Shown: positions 35,344 through 45,990, counted from the stretch's first letter. The stretch: DNA of 64,000 bases from Mycobacterium intracellulare ATCC 13950 (GCF_000277125.1 NC_016946.1:1240001-1304000), one strand, 5' to 3'. Notes: generated by a model from the sequence alone, not told the origin. Made by a program: numbers and translations.

Positions 35344-36305
35344 GACAACGACACCTTTTGCGCATCGCGCCCGTGCCGGCCGTCGCCGCCGGACGCGTCT
35401 CCGGACGTGTCATAGTGGCGCAAGAAGAGCTCTTCGAGCGTCGGCGGCTGGCTGACGAGACTGCTCACGCCGGCGTCACCGAGCACGCGGATGAGCTCAC
35501 CCAGGCTTTCGCTATCGACCTGGGCGCGCAGCGTATTACCCTCGACGCTGATGTCCTCGACGCCCTTGATCCGCCTGAGATCGCCCGGATCGCCGATCAT
35601 TTCGGCCCTGATCGAGGTGCGGCTCAGATGCCGCATGGAGCTCAGCGAACCACTTTCGATGGTCTTGCCCGCCCGGATGATCGTCACGCGTTCGCACAAC
35701 GCTTCCGTTTCGGCCAGGATGTGGCTGGACAACAACACCGTCGTGCCCCGGTCACGGGCCTGCGCCACGCACTGTTGAAACACGTTCTCCATCAGCGGGT
35801 CCAGTCCACTGCTGGGCTCGTCCAGGAGCAGCAGCCTGGCATGGGACGAGAACGCCGAGATGAGGGAGACCTTCTGGCGGTTGCCCTTCGAATACGTGCG
35901 GGCCTTCTTGTGCGGGTCCAAATCGAAGCGCTCGATCAGCTCCGCGCGGCGCCGCTTGTCGATGCCGCCGCGCATGCGGGCCAGCAGGTCGATGGTCTCT
36001 CCACCTGTCAGCGACGGCCACAGCGTCACATCACCAGGAACGTAAGCGATTTGACGATGCAGCGCAACGGATTGGGTCCAGGGATCACCGCCCAGCAACC
36101 GCACGCTACCGCTGTCGGCCTTCACCAGGCCCAGCAGGATGCGGATGGTGGTGGACTTCCCGGCGCCGTTGGGGCCGAGAAATCCGTGGACCTCCCCCTC
36201 TCGCACAGTGAGATCGAGGCCGTCCAGCGCCCGCACCGCGCCGAATCTCTTGGTGAGGCCCCGGATTTCGATAGGGGCGGAGCCGACTGAATTTTCAGGT
36301 GCCAT
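35340..36305 (-). CDS. ABC exporter ATP-binding protein (Rv1218c orthologue)
   Basis: 321 residues from ATG at 36305. Walker A is [19 protein letters not shown] near residue 43 and the signature is the variant [12 protein letters not shown]. Walker B is [13 protein letters not shown] near 160 and the switch histidine is in [11 protein letters not shown]-terminal regulatory extension follows, as in DrrA-type exporters. It powers the permease encoded directly downstream. The start overlaps the end of the TetR gene by 11 bases, so regulator, ATPase, permease and ICMT-type gene form one operon. Confidence 0.93.
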   Translation of the reverse strand: MAPENSVGSAPIEIRGLTKRFGAVRALDGLDLTVREGEVHGFLGPNGAGKSTTIRILLGLVKADSGSVRLLGGDPWTQSVALHRQIAYVPGDVTLWPSLTGGETIDLLARMRGGIDKRRRAELIERFDLDPHKKARTYSKGNRQKVSLISAFSSHARLLLLDEPSSGLDPLMENVFQQCVAQARDRGTTVLLSSHILAETEALCERVTIIRAGKTIESGSLSSMRHLSRTSIRAEMIGDPGDLRRIKGVEDISVEGNTLRAQVDSESLGELIRVLGDAGVSSLVSQPPTLEELFLRHYDTSGDASGGDGRHGRDAQKVSLS

Positions 36306-36933
36306 GGGATTCTCCTTGATCTTCGGCAGCCAGGAACGCGTCGTACATGGTCCGGTCGGTCAGCAGCCCTTCGGTATAGACCTCGAGGGCGGGCAGGATC
36401 ATGTCGCGCGAGTAGTCGCGCAGCACCGCGCGCAGATCCGTTGGTGTGTCGTGCATTTGGATGTAGAGCAGGAATCCGCCGCCTCCGGTGATCGCCAGAT
36501 ACTTGGCCCGGGCCTGGGGATCGCGGCTGGGTTTGATCCTCCCGGCGCGCACGCCCTCTTCCATGTACCCTTCCGCGTTGTCAATCATCCTGCGCCACAT
36601 CATGTTCGCTAGATCGCCGCCGGTCTGCATGCTGCGCACCAGGTATGCCATCAGTGGTGCGTAGTCCTCGATCTCTGCCAACTGGGCGAACCAGGTGGCC
36701 GGGTCGTTGGACTGGATAGCCTCGGACTTGGTGTTGCGGATCTTTTCGGCGATGTAGTCCTCGCAGGCCTTGCGCAGGCCCTCCTTGGAGCCGAAGTGGT
36801 GGATCACCAGCGCGGCACTCACGCCCGCCGCTTCGGCGATGGCGCGAAGCCCGACACCGAACCCGTGCTCGCCGAACTGCTCGATGGCCGCATCGCGGAT
36901 CCGGGCGGCGGCCGTCAGGTCGGCTGAACGCAT
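36295..36933 (-). CDS. TetR-family repressor of the Rv1217c-Rv1218c type efflux operon (Rv1219c orthologue)
   Basis: 212 residues from ATG at 36933 ([20 protein letters not shown]), the length of Rv1219c. An ATG at 36951 is possible but lies inside the operator. The HTH is [20 protein letters not shown] near residues 29-48. The C-terminal helical domain has a ligand pocket in the family. The gene is first in the efflux operon, and a perfect 15-bp inverted repeat overlaps its start, so strong autorepression is likely. TAGTGT in the operator spacer, seven bases before the ATG, points to a leaderless transcript. Confidence 0.92.
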   Translation of the reverse strand: MRSADLTAAARIRDAAIEQFGEHGFGVGLRAIAEAAGVSAALVIHHFGSKEGLRKACEDYIAEKIRNTKSEAIQSNDPATWFAQLAEIEDYAPLMAYLVRSMQTGGDLANMMWRRMIDNAEGYMEEGVRAGRIKPSRDPQARAKYLAITGGGGFLLYIQMHDTPTDLRAVLRDYSRDMILPALEVYTEGLLTDRTMYDAFLAAEDQGESHGT

Positions 36934-36961
36934 GTTCAGTACACTAAACATGCGTTCAGCC
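36922..36961. promoter_or_regulatory. Perfect 15-bp inverted repeat operator over the TetR start
   Basis: GGCTGAACGCATGTT (36922-36936), a 10-base spacer, then the exact reverse complement AACATGCGTTCAGCC (36947-36961). On the minus strand the spacer holds TAGTGT, a TANNNT -10 box, seven bases from the ATG at 36933. The start codon itself lies in one arm. A bound repressor would cover -10, start point and first codons together. Confidence 0.8.
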
Positions 36962-37005
36962 CGCGGTCAAGGACGACCCGCGTCAAGAATTCGTAAAAGT
37001 GCGAA

Positions 37006-37674
37006 TCAGTCGCGAACGGCGGCCAGGATGCCGTCGCCGAGCGGCACCAGCGCCGGGGTGAGCCGCTCGTCCTCGGCGATGAGGCGGGCCGCCTCGCGCA
37101 CCGCCACCACCTCGGCGTCGCGGGCGGCCGGATCGCCGGCCCGCCCGCCCAGCGCGGCCCGGTGCACCACGATCACGCCGCCCGGGCGCAGCAACCGGAC
37201 GCCCTCGACGACGTAGTCCGGCTGATCGATCGGGTCGGCGTCGATGAACACCAGGTCATAGGACTCGTCGGCGAGCCGGGTGAGCACCTCTTGGGCGCGG
37301 CCGCCGATCAGCCGGCTGCGCGACGGTCCGATGCCCGCCTCGCTGAACGCCTGCTTGGCCAGCCGTAGGTATTCGGGCTCGATGTCGATCGTGGTCAAGA
37401 CGCCGTCGTCGCTCATGCCCGACAGCAACCACAAGCCGCTGACTCCCGCGCCGGTGCCCACTTCGGCGACGGCCTTGCCGCCGCTCAGCTTCGTAAGCAT
37501 GCTCAACAACGCCCCGACGGCCGGCGTCACCGCGCCCGCCCCGATGTCGACGGCCCGCTCCCGGGCGGCGGCCAGCAGCGCGTCCTCCGATATCGATCCC
37601 TCGGCGTGGGCAAACAGCGATTCGGCCCGGCTGGGCGCCGTGTGGCCAGGGGCTTCTGCGTCGGTGCCGTCCAT
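37006..37674 (-). CDS. O-methyltransferase, SAM-dependent (Rv1220c orthologue)
   Basis: 222 residues from ATG at 37674 ([10 protein letters not shown]), close to the 215 of Rv1220c; longer upstream readings are unlikely. The class I methyltransferase fold shows [18 protein letters not shown] near residue 65, [13 protein letters not shown], and the catechol-OMT-type [17 protein letters not shown] with metal-binding aspartates near 140. [16 protein letters not shown] follows. The substrate is unknown, probably a small phenolic or lipid-linked hydroxyl. It is divergent from sigE with a 201-bp gap, the same arrangement as in M. tuberculosis. Confidence 0.92.
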   Translation of the reverse strand: MDGTDAEAPGHTAPSRAESLFAHAEGSISEDALLAAARERAVDIGAGAVTPAVGALLSMLTKLSGGKAVAEVGTGAGVSGLWLLSGMSDDGVLTTIDIEPEYLRLAKQAFSEAGIGPSRSRLIGGRAQEVLTRLADESYDLVFIDADPIDQPDYVVEGVRLLRPGGVIVVHRAALGGRAGDPAARDAEVVAVREAARLIAEDERLTPALVPLGDGILAAVRD

Positions 37675-37815
37675 GCCCGCAGCGTATTCCAATTCATCGC
37701 ACGAACGGACAGGCGCGCCTGAACCGCACGCTGGCGACACGCCCAAGAGGCCCGGCGCGTTTAAGGTCACCGCGCGGTGGATATTTCCTGCACAACGCAG
37801 GGCAAGAAACGGTTT

Positions 37816-37831
37816 CTCAGGCGCAGCTCAG
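37816..37831 (+). promoter_or_regulatory. CTCAG direct repeat upstream of sigE, candidate response-regulator site
   Basis: CTCAG occurs at 37816-37820 and again at 37827-37831, an 11-bp period that puts both on one face of the helix. It lies about 50 bp before the sigE start. TATACC at about 37841 could be the -10. In M. tuberculosis sigE is controlled by MprA through tandem sites upstream; this repeat is a reasonable equivalent, but I have not matched it to the published box. Confidence 0.35.
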
Positions 37832-37875
37832 ACTGTTCATATACCGCACATACGCCGATACGCGACGGTGTCCGT

Positions 37876-38631
37876 ATGGATCGCGGAGCGCGTTGGACGG
37901 GGAATACCGAATGGCAGCTGCCTGTTGCCGTCAATGACGAAGTGCCACTGGGTGGCGCACCCGATTCGGAGGAATTGATTATCACCACTCTTCTCAGTCC
38001 GTCCAGCATGTCGCACGCGCAAGGGCGCCCCACCGACGAGTGGGTGGAGCCCTCGGACGCCCCGCAGGGGACCGCGGTTTTCGACGCGACCGGCGACAAG
38101 GCGGCCATGCCGTCGTGGGACGAGCTGGTACGCCAGCACGCCGACCGGGTGTACCGGCTGGCCTATCGGCTTTCCGGCAATCAGCACGACGCCGAGGACC
38201 TCACCCAGGAGACCTTCATCCGGGTCTTCCGGTCCGTGCAGAACTATCAGCCGGGAACGTTCGAAGGGTGGCTGCACCGCATCACCACCAACCTCTTCCT
38301 CGACATGGTGCGCCGACGCGCGCGCATCCGGATGGAGGCGCTGCCCGAGGATTACGAGCGGGTGCCCGCCGACGAGCCCAACCCCGAGCAGATCTATCAC
38401 GACTCACGGCTGGGGCCCGATTTGCAGGCCGCGCTCGATTCGCTGCCGCCGGAATTTCGCGCGGCCGTCGTCCTGTGCGACATCGAAGGCCTGTCCTACG
38501 AGGAGATCGGTGCCACCCTGGGCGTGAAGCTCGGGACCGTCCGCAGCCGCATCCACCGCGGACGCCAAGCCTTGCGGGACTACCTGGCCGCCCACTCCGG
38601 TCGGCAGGAACTGCGCGCCCAGTCGGCGTAG
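37876..38631 (+). CDS. sigE: ECF sigma factor SigE
   Basis: Extracytoplasmic-function sigma factor for envelope stress and survival in macrophages. ATG at 37876 ([17 protein letters not shown]) gives 251 residues, near the 257 of Rv1221. An internal ATG at 38008 ([10 protein letters not shown]) corresponds to the shorter form known in M. tuberculosis. Region 2 holds [20 protein letters not shown] and the -10 recognition segment; region 4 holds [20 protein letters not shown] near residue 210. The core is almost identical to M. tuberculosis, while the first 60 and last 12 residues differ. rseA, its anti-sigma factor, is next. Confidence 0.96.
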   Translation: MDRGARWTGNTEWQLPVAVNDEVPLGGAPDSEELIITTLLSPSSMSHAQGRPTDEWVEPSDAPQGTAVFDATGDKAAMPSWDELVRQHADRVYRLAYRLSGNQHDAEDLTQETFIRVFRSVQNYQPGTFEGWLHRITTNLFLDMVRRRARIRMEALPEDYERVPADEPNPEQIYHDSRLGPDLQAALDSLPPEFRAAVVLCDIEGLSYEEIGATLGVKLGTVRSRIHRGRQALRDYLAAHSGRQELRAQSA

Positions 38632-38745
38632 GCAGCGTCGCCCGCCTGTCTCGGCAGCGGAGCGATCAGGTAGATATTCAGCGGCTTTGCGCCCGTAGCT
38701 GCGGTATTGCGCACCGGCTCGCGCTACATTCGAGAGGAGGCGGCA

Positions 38746-39168
38746 ATGAGAATGAGTGGCAAGGAGCTGGTAATGCCCGATCGAGGACATGTGTTCCGCC
38801 GCGCGTTCTCCTGGCTTCCCGCTCAGTTCGCCTCCCAGAGCGACGCGCCCGTGGGCGCACCCCGCCAGTTCGGTTCCACCGAGCACCTGTCCGTCGAAGC
38901 AATCGCCGCGTTCGTCGACGGCGAGTTGCGGATGAACGCTCACCTGCGGGCCGCGCATCACCTGTCGATGTGCCCCCAGTGCGCGGCCGAGGTCGACGAT
39001 CAGAGCCGGACGCGCGCGGCGCTGCGCGACTCCCACCCCATCCGCATCCCCAGCACGCTGCTCGGCATGCTGGCCGACATTCCCTACGACTCGCGCGACG
39101 ACTCGACCGCGCCGGCCTCCGACCCCTTCGCCGACCACGAGGCCCGCGAACGGCGCAAGCGCCGATAG
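38746..39168 (+). CDS. rseA: Anti-sigma factor RseA
   Basis: Binds SigE in the cytoplasm and releases it on oxidation or after phosphorylation and proteolysis. ATG at 38746 with AGGAGG six bases upstream gives 140 residues (MRMSGKELVMPDRGHVFRRAF). A second ATG at 38773 (MPDRGHVFRRAFSW) also has its own AAGGAG and matches the M. tuberculosis start better. The zinc-binding anti-sigma motif is HHLSMCPQC near residue 73. The C-terminus after residue 110 diverges from M. tuberculosis. It lies 114 bp after sigE and 154 bp before htrA. Confidence 0.93.
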   Translation: MRMSGKELVMPDRGHVFRRAFSWLPAQFASQSDAPVGAPRQFGSTEHLSVEAIAAFVDGELRMNAHLRAAHHLSMCPQCAAEVDDQSRTRAALRDSHPIRIPSTLLGMLADIPYDSRDDSTAPASDPFADHEARERRKRR

Positions 39169-39235
39169 TCGGACCCGCTGCGCACTCGCCCCACACGCTC
39201 GTTCATGTCGCCCTACGGCGCGCCGTGGATACTAG

Positions 39236-40837
<1,602 letters not shown>

Positions 40838-41257
40838 ATGTTCGCCAACGTCGGCTGGGGAGAGATGCTCGTCCTCGTCGTGGTCGGGTTGGTGGTCCTC
40901 GGCCCCGAACGGCTCCCCGGCGCCATCCGATGGTCGGCCAACGCGCTGCGTCAGGCGCGCGATTACCTCAGCGGTGTGACCAGTCAGCTGCGCGAGGACC
41001 TCGGGCCCGAGTTCGACGACCTGCGGGGCCCGCTCAGCGAATTGCAGAAGCTGCGCGGCATGACCCCCCGCGCCGCGCTCACCAAGCACCTGCTGGACGG
41101 CGACGACTCGTTTCTGACCGGAAACTTCGACAAGCCGGTGAACGGCGCCCCGCCGGAGACGCCGCCACCCGCGCCTCCCACGCCGGCGAACGGCCAGACG
41201 CTTGGGGCGGAACAGCAGACGGGCGACCGCACGCCGTTCGACACCGACGCGACCTGA
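40838..41257 (+). CDS. tatB: Sec-independent translocase protein TatB
   Basis: 139 residues (Rv1224: 131). Part of the twin-arginine export receptor with TatC. One N-terminal membrane helix ([20 protein letters not shown]) with the typical Gly-Pro hinge is followed by an amphipathic helix ([18 protein letters not shown]). A proline-rich tail follows. Its ATG comes immediately after the htrA stop with no spacing, so translation is coupled. The mrp gene is convergent with seven bases between stops. Confidence 0.94.
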   Translation: MFANVGWGEMLVLVVVGLVVLGPERLPGAIRWSANALRQARDYLSGVTSQLREDLGPEFDDLRGPLSELQKLRGMTPRAALTKHLLDGDDSFLTGNFDKPVNGAPPETPPPAPPTPANGQTLGAEQQTGDRTPFDTDAT

Positions 41258-41264
41258 ACCGGTT

Positions 41265-42419
41265 TCAGCGGCCTTTGGGATCGAGCCCGAGCGATACGCC
41301 GGCCAGCCCGCGCCGACGTGAGGACAAACTGTCGGCCACCCCGCGCAGCGCCTTGCCCACCGGCGAATCCGGCGCACTCAGTACCAGCGGAACGCCGGAA
41401 TCGCCCGCGGCCACCAGCTCGGGATCCAGCGGGATCTGGCCCAGCAGCGGCACATCGGCGCCGACCGCGCGCGACAACCGCTCGGCCACCTGCTCGCCGC
41501 CGCCCTCACCGAACACCTTCAGCGTCGAGCCGTCCGGCAACGTGAGCCCGGACATGTTCTCCACGACGCCGGCGAGGCGTTGGCGCGTCTGCAGCGCGAT
41601 GCTGCCGGCCCGCTCGGCGACCTCGGCCGCCGCCAGCTGTGGCGTCGTCACCACCAGAATCTCCGCGTTGGGGATCAGCTGAGCCACCGAGATGGCGATG
41701 TCGCCGGTCCCCGGCGGCAGATCGAGCAGCAGCACGTCCAGGTCGCCCCAGTAGACGTCGGCCAGGAACTGCTGTAGCGCGCGGTGCAGCATCGGTCCGC
41801 GCCACACCACCGGAGTGTTGCCCTCGGTGAACTGAGCGATCGAGATGACCCGCACCTCGTGCGCGATGGGCGGCAGGATCATCGACTCGACCTGGGTGGG
41901 CCGGTCGGTGGTGCCCATCATCCGGGGGATGGAATGGCCGTGGATGTCGGCGTCCAGCAGCCCGACGGACAGGCCGCGGGCCGCCATCGCCGCGGCCAGG
42001 TTGACCGTGACAGTGGACTTGCCGACCCCGCCCTTCCCGGACGCCACCGCATAGACCCGCGTCAGCGAATTCGGTTGTGCGAACGGGATAATCGGCTCGC
42101 GGGCGTCACCGCGCAGCTGCTTGCGCAGCTCGGTGCGCTGTTCGTCGCTCATCACGTCCAGGGTGACCTTCACCGCGCCGGTGCCCGGGACGTCGGAGAC
42201 CGCCTGGCTGACCCGGTCGCTGATCTCGTTCTTCTTCGGACAGCTGGCGGTGGTCAGATAGATCGCGACGTGAACCGAGCCGTCGGGTTCGGTGTCGATG
42301 CTTTTGACCATCCCGAGATCGGTGATGGGGCGCCGCAGTTCGGGGTCGATCACCTTCCCCAGTGCGGTGCGAATCGCCGCGCTCAGGTCGGCTGCGTCAG
42401 AAGAGTCGTGGCTGGACAT
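41265..42419 (-). CDS. mrp: Iron-sulfur cluster carrier ATPase Mrp
   Basis: 384 residues from ATG at 42419 (Rv1229c: 390). Residues 1-95 form a MIP18/DUF59 domain (VIDPELRRPITDLGMVKSI). A ParA/MinD-type ATPase with the deviant Walker A SGKGGVGKSTVTVNLAAA near residue 122 follows, then LDADIHGHSIPRMMG and LLLDLPPGTGD. The family Cys pair near the C-terminus (CxxC) is not obvious here: ENMSGLTLPDG stands where many Mrp proteins have ENMSxxxCPxC. That deviation is also usual in mycobacterial Mrp as I recall. An array of 56-bp repeats lies directly upstream. Confidence 0.9.
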   Translation of the reverse strand: MSSHDSSDAADLSAAIRTALGKVIDPELRRPITDLGMVKSIDTEPDGSVHVAIYLTTASCPKKNEISDRVSQAVSDVPGTGAVKVTLDVMSDEQRTELRKQLRGDAREPIIPFAQPNSLTRVYAVASGKGGVGKSTVTVNLAAAMAARGLSVGLLDADIHGHSIPRMMGTTDRPTQVESMILPPIAHEVRVISIAQFTEGNTPVVWRGPMLHRALQQFLADVYWGDLDVLLLDLPPGTGDIAISVAQLIPNAEILVVTTPQLAAAEVAERAGSIALQTRQRLAGVVENMSGLTLPDGSTLKVFGEGGGEQVAERLSRAVGADVPLLGQIPLDPELVAAGDSGVPLVLSAPDSPVGKALRGVADSLSSRRRGLAGVSLGLDPKGR

Positions 42420-42452
42420 CACCGCCGAGTGTAGGCGTGCGCGACGGAGCGG

Positions 42453-42660
42453 TTGGGCGGCGACCCGCTCAGGATCGTTTGGCGGCGACCCGCTGCGCCC
42501 GGCCTTGCCGCGCTTGCGATCGCCGCGGGGTCAGTTGGCGGCGACCCGCTGCGCCCGGCTTCGCCGCGCTTGCGATCGCCGCGCTTGCGATCGCCGCGTG
42601 TCAGTTGGCGGCGACCCGCTGCGCCCGGCTTCGCCGCGCTTGCGATCGCCGCGGGGTCAG
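42453..42660. repeat. Array of 56-bp repeats between mrp and the transglycosylase gene
   Basis: A partial unit (42453-42477) is followed by units at 42479-42534, 42535-42604 and 42605-42660. The middle one is 14 bp longer because GCGCTTGCGATCGCC is duplicated inside it. The core GGCGACCCGCTGCGCCCGG...GCGCTTGCGATCGCC is the same as in the array before dapE, with a TTGG...GGGGTCAG frame around it. The last unit supplies the stop codon of the transglycosylase gene. The array occupies the mrp leader. Confidence 0.9.
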
Positions 42661-43979
42661 TTGGCCGGGCCCGGCGTGGGCTTAAGCGGCGCTGACGCGT
42701 TCGGCGCCGCCGGGGGAGCGGCCGGCTTGGGCGACGGTGCGGCTTGCGGCGCAACCGGGGGTGCCGGCGGCGCGATCGGTGCCGGGGGCGTGACGACATC
42801 CGGGGGCGGCGGAGCGAACGGCGGCTGCGCGAAGGGCGCAGGCGGCGCGAACGGTGGCGGGGGCCCCGCGGGCGCCGCGCTTTGGGTGCCGATGCAGATC
42901 ACGGTGCACCCGGGAAGTTGGGTCGGCGCCTGCTGAGGCGTGGGAGACATCCAGGGGAACATCGGCGGCGGACTGACCATCGCCGGGCTGCTCAGGTCGA
43001 TCAGCGGCACGCGCGCCAGCGGGTCGTCCATCGGCAGGCCGTTGATGTTCATCGGCAGGTTGGGTCCGAGCCCCTCGGGATGCTCGAGGTGCGCGTCGCC
43101 CAGCGGCGGCGGCGGTCCGGTCATCGGCGGCAGGTCGACCGGGACGACGCCCGTGGCGTAGGCTGCCGCCCAGCCCAGCACGTTCTGCGCGTAGGGCATC
43201 GAGTTGTTGTAGCGCAGAATCGCGGCCAGCACCTGCGACTGATCACGCAGGTTCAGCCCGCCGCTGCACAAGTACCGGGCGGCCGCGAGCGTCGAGTCGA
43301 ACAGGTTCTGCGGGTCGGCCACGCCGTCGCCCTTGCCGTCGGAGGCGTAGCGCGCCCAGGTCCCCGGCAAGAACTGCATCGGTCCCATCGCGCGGGCGTA
43401 GGTGACGCGACTGCCGGCGCTGCTCTGGATGATGACCTCGTTGCCGGGCAGCGTGCCGTCCAGCGACGGGCCGTAGATCGGGTTGATCGCGGTCCCGCGT
43501 GCATCCACCGCACCGCCGCCCGCGTGGCCCGATTCGATGCGCCCGATGCCGGCCAGCAAATTCCAGCTGACGCCGCAACCCGGGGCGGCGACGGCCATCT
43601 TCTGCTCCGCATTGCGGTAGGCGGCCAATGCGATGCTCGGAATGCCCAGTGCGCCACGCGCATTGACGATCATCGCCGGCGGCGGCGCGGACAGCGCGGG
43701 CTCGGCGACGTGAAAGGCGGTGGGGCTGCGGTCGATTGGGACGACGGCGGGCCCGGAGAGGTCCGGGAAGGAGGGCGAGACCGCGGCCACCGGAGTGACG
43801 GCGGCGTGGACCGGCGGCATGTGCGCCGGAAGTTCAGGAGCCGCCCCGCTGACGGCGCCCGCGAAGACCAATGGAGTAATCATGGCGACGCCGAATATCG
43901 GCTTGCGCGTGTTCCGAAGTGCTTGCTGCCGCACAGTCGCGGCGGCCGGGCTCGCACCCCGGCTTCCCCCTATGCGCAC
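42657..43979 (-). CDS. Secreted lytic transglycosylase-like protein (Rv1230c-like)
   Basis: 440 residues from GTG at 43979. A signal peptide or membrane anchor covers about residues 25-48 (KPIFGVAMITPLVFAGAVSG), then a proline/alanine-rich region. The SLT/MltB-like domain spans about 115-270: WNLLAGIGRIESGH with the catalytic glutamate, AMGPMQFLPGTW, DGVADPQNLFDSTLAAARYL and LRYNNSMPYAQNVLGW. It should cleave peptidoglycan glycan strands. The C-terminal 150 residues are almost only Pro, Ala and Gly, like a cell-wall-spanning tail. The stop codon sits inside the last repeat unit of the array that follows. Confidence 0.88.
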   Translation of the reverse strand: MRIGGSRGASPAAATVRQQALRNTRKPIFGVAMITPLVFAGAVSGAAPELPAHMPPVHAAVTPVAAVSPSFPDLSGPAVVPIDRSPTAFHVAEPALSAPPPAMIVNARGALGIPSIALAAYRNAEQKMAVAAPGCGVSWNLLAGIGRIESGHAGGGAVDARGTAINPIYGPSLDGTLPGNEVIIQSSAGSRVTYARAMGPMQFLPGTWARYASDGKGDGVADPQNLFDSTLAAARYLCSGGLNLRDQSQVLAAILRYNNSMPYAQNVLGWAAAYATGVVPVDLPPMTGPPPPLGDAHLEHPEGLGPNLPMNINGLPMDDPLARVPLIDLSSPAMVSPPPMFPWMSPTPQQAPTQLPGCTVICIGTQSAAPAGPPPPFAPPAPFAQPPFAPPPPDVVTPPAPIAPPAPPVAPQAAPSPKPAAPPAAPNASAPLKPTPGPAN

Positions 43980-44083
43980 TCGACCGTCCTAGTGTGAGCT
44001 GGGCGTACTTTCTGTTAGCTCGGTGAACCAGATCACCATACATAACTCTTGTGACACGAGTGGCGCAATGGTTGAAGAGGTTC

Positions 44084-44626
44084 TCACCTGGATTTCTTAG
44101 CCGCGCGCTCCAAGTTGTCGCCCTGCCGCGGAGGCCCCGAGTCCGGGGTCCCGGGCTGCAGATTGGCCAGCCTTTCGCGCAGGTCATCCAGCTCGTGGCG
44201 CAGGTATTCACGCGTCACCACCTCGCCGACGGCCAGGCGTAACGCGGCCAGTTCGCGGGCCAGGTACTCGGTGTCGGCCTTGGTCTGGGCGGCGCGACGG
44301 CGGTCCTCTTCTAGCGTGACGCGGTCGCGGTTCTCCTGCCGGTTCTGCGCCAGCAGGATCAGCGGGGCCGCGTAGGCGGCCTGGGTTGAGAACGCCAGGT
44401 TCAGCAGGATGAACGGGTAGGGGTCCCAGCGCACCGTCACCGCGAACAGGTTCAACGCGATCCACACGAACACCACGACCGTCTGCAGCAAAAGGTAGCG
44501 GCCGGTGCCGAAGAACCGCGCGATGGACTCGGTGAATTGCCCGACGGTCTCGGGGTCCAGCCGCGGCGAGTATCTGCGCGATGTCCGCGGGGTGTACAGC
44601 CCTCGCGGAGCCGTGGATTTGCTCAC
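44084..44626 (-). CDS. DUF1003 membrane protein (Rv1231c orthologue)
   Basis: 180 residues from GTG at 44626, the length of Rv1231c, with GGAGGAT upstream. Two adjacent membrane helices (LLQTVVVFVWIALNLFAV and PFILLNLAFSTQAAYAAPLIL) are followed by a DUF1003-typical RQENRDRVTLEEDRRRA. A coiled-coil C-terminus comes last. The start overlaps the MgtE-like stop (GTGA), and both genes are always neighbours in mycobacteria as far as I recall. A role in magnesium handling together with that protein is likely but unproven. Confidence 0.88.
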   Translation of the reverse strand: MSKSTAPRGLYTPRTSRRYSPRLDPETVGQFTESIARFFGTGRYLLLQTVVVFVWIALNLFAVTVRWDPYPFILLNLAFSTQAAYAAPLILLAQNRQENRDRVTLEEDRRRAAQTKADTEYLARELAALRLAVGEVVTREYLRHELDDLRERLANLQPGTPDSGPPRQGDNLERAAKKSR

Positions 44627-45930
44627 GAGGATCCTCCCAGTCCTTCGAACCGGCCGGCGGTGTCGAGTTCCTGCATGTCCACGCGCCAGTCGTGCGGCAG
44701 CAGGTGATCGAGCAGGTCGTCCACCGTGACCGCGCCCAACAGGTGGTTCTGGTCGTCGACGACGGGACCGCACACCAGGTTGTACGCGGCGAGGTAGCGG
44801 GTCACGGCGACCAGCGGAGTCTCCGGTGTCAGCGTGAGCAACTCGCTGTCGACGATCCCGCCGACCAGCTCGGCCGGCGCCTCGCGCAGCAGCCGCTGCA
44901 AGTGCACGCAGCCCAGATAGCGGCCCGTCGGCGTCGCCGTTGGCGGCCGCGCGACAAAAACCATCGACGACAGGGCGGTGCTCAGGTCCGGATCGCGGAC
45001 CCGTGCCAGCGCTTCCGCGACCGACGTGTCGGGGGTGAGCACCACCGGATTGGAGGTCATCAGGCCGCCCGCGGTGTCCGGCGAATGCGTCAGCAGCCGG
45101 CGCACGGGGGCGGACTCGTCGGGGTCCATCCGGGTCAGCAGCATCTCGGCGTCGGTGGGGTTCAGCATGCCGAGCAGGTCGGCGGCGTCGTCGGGATCCA
45201 TCTCCTCGAGCACGTCGGCCGATCGCTCGGTGCCCAGCTGCGAGAGCACCTCGGCCTGATCCTGCTCCGGCAGCTCCTGCAGGATGTCGGCCAGCCGGTC
45301 GTCGTTGAGCGCCCTGAGCACCTCGTAGCGGCGCTTGGCCGGCAGCCCGCGGATCGCGTCGGCCACATCGACCGGCTTGCGCCCTTCGAACTGGCCCAGC
45401 AGCTGCGCCACGCCCTGCCCCGGCAAGGCCAGGGCCGACGGGGTCAAACCCTGCACGCTCTGCCAGTCCACGACGTGCACGGGACCGCGCCGTCCGAGCC
45501 GCCGGTGGGTGCGCACGGCGACCCGGCTCACCATCCAGTCGCGCGTCCGGTTCTGTTCGATGCCCAGGTCGGTGACCACCACGTCGAGGCCGGCCAGCTC
45601 CGGCAGTTCGGGGTCGTTGACCTTGACCTGAGTGTCCAGCACCTGGCCGATCGCCAGCACCTCCCCGGGTCGCTGCACGAAGTGGCGTAGGGACACGTTG
45701 CCGGTGCTCAGCGTCACGGCGTTGGGCTCGATGGACGCGACCCGCAGGATCGGGATGAAGATGCTGCGCCGGGTCGCGAGGTCGACGACCAGTCCCAGGA
45801 CCCGCGGCTGCTGGCGGACGATGCTGATGCTGATCACCACGTCGCGGATCCGACCGACGGATTCCCCGAGTGGACCCAACACCAACATTCGCGCGAGCCG
45901 CGCGATGTACACCCTGTTGACCGATCCCAT
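44623..45930 (-). CDS. MgtE-type magnesium-sensor protein with PRC-barrel, MgtE_N and CBS domains, no channel (Rv1232c)
   Basis: 435 residues, the same length as Rv1232c. An N-terminal PRC-barrel-like region (1-90) and a second such region are followed by the MgtE N-terminal superhelix. In that superhelix GQFEGRKPVDVADAIRGLP, ILQELPEQDQAEVL and LEEMDPDDAADLLGML show the acidic Mg-binding repeats (about 175-275). Two CBS motifs follow (residues about 290-415). The five-helix membrane channel of true MgtE is missing. The following DUF1003 gene, coupled by a GTGA overlap, supplies membrane helices, so the pair may form a split transporter or sensor. Confidence 0.88.
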   Translation of the reverse strand: MGSVNRVYIARLARMLVLGPLGESVGRIRDVVISISIVRQQPRVLGLVVDLATRRSIFIPILRVASIEPNAVTLSTGNVSLRHFVQRPGEVLAIGQVLDTQVKVNDPELPELAGLDVVVTDLGIEQNRTRDWMVSRVAVRTHRRLGRRGPVHVVDWQSVQGLTPSALALPGQGVAQLLGQFEGRKPVDVADAIRGLPAKRRYEVLRALNDDRLADILQELPEQDQAEVLSQLGTERSADVLEEMDPDDAADLLGMLNPTDAEMLLTRMDPDESAPVRRLLTHSPDTAGGLMTSNPVVLTPDTSVAEALARVRDPDLSTALSSMVFVARPPTATPTGRYLGCVHLQRLLREAPAELVGGIVDSELLTLTPETPLVAVTRYLAAYNLVCGPVVDDQNHLLGAVTVDDLLDHLLPHDWRVDMQELDTAGRFEGLGGSS

Positions 45931-45990
45931 GGAAGTAGAGCCTAGGCAGCCGCCGGCCCGATGGCAGACCGGCCGGGGGCGGTCAGGCCG

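Noticed and set aside
42453..42660. CRISPR array
   Set aside because: Same reason: continuous tandem repeats, no spacers, no cas genes.
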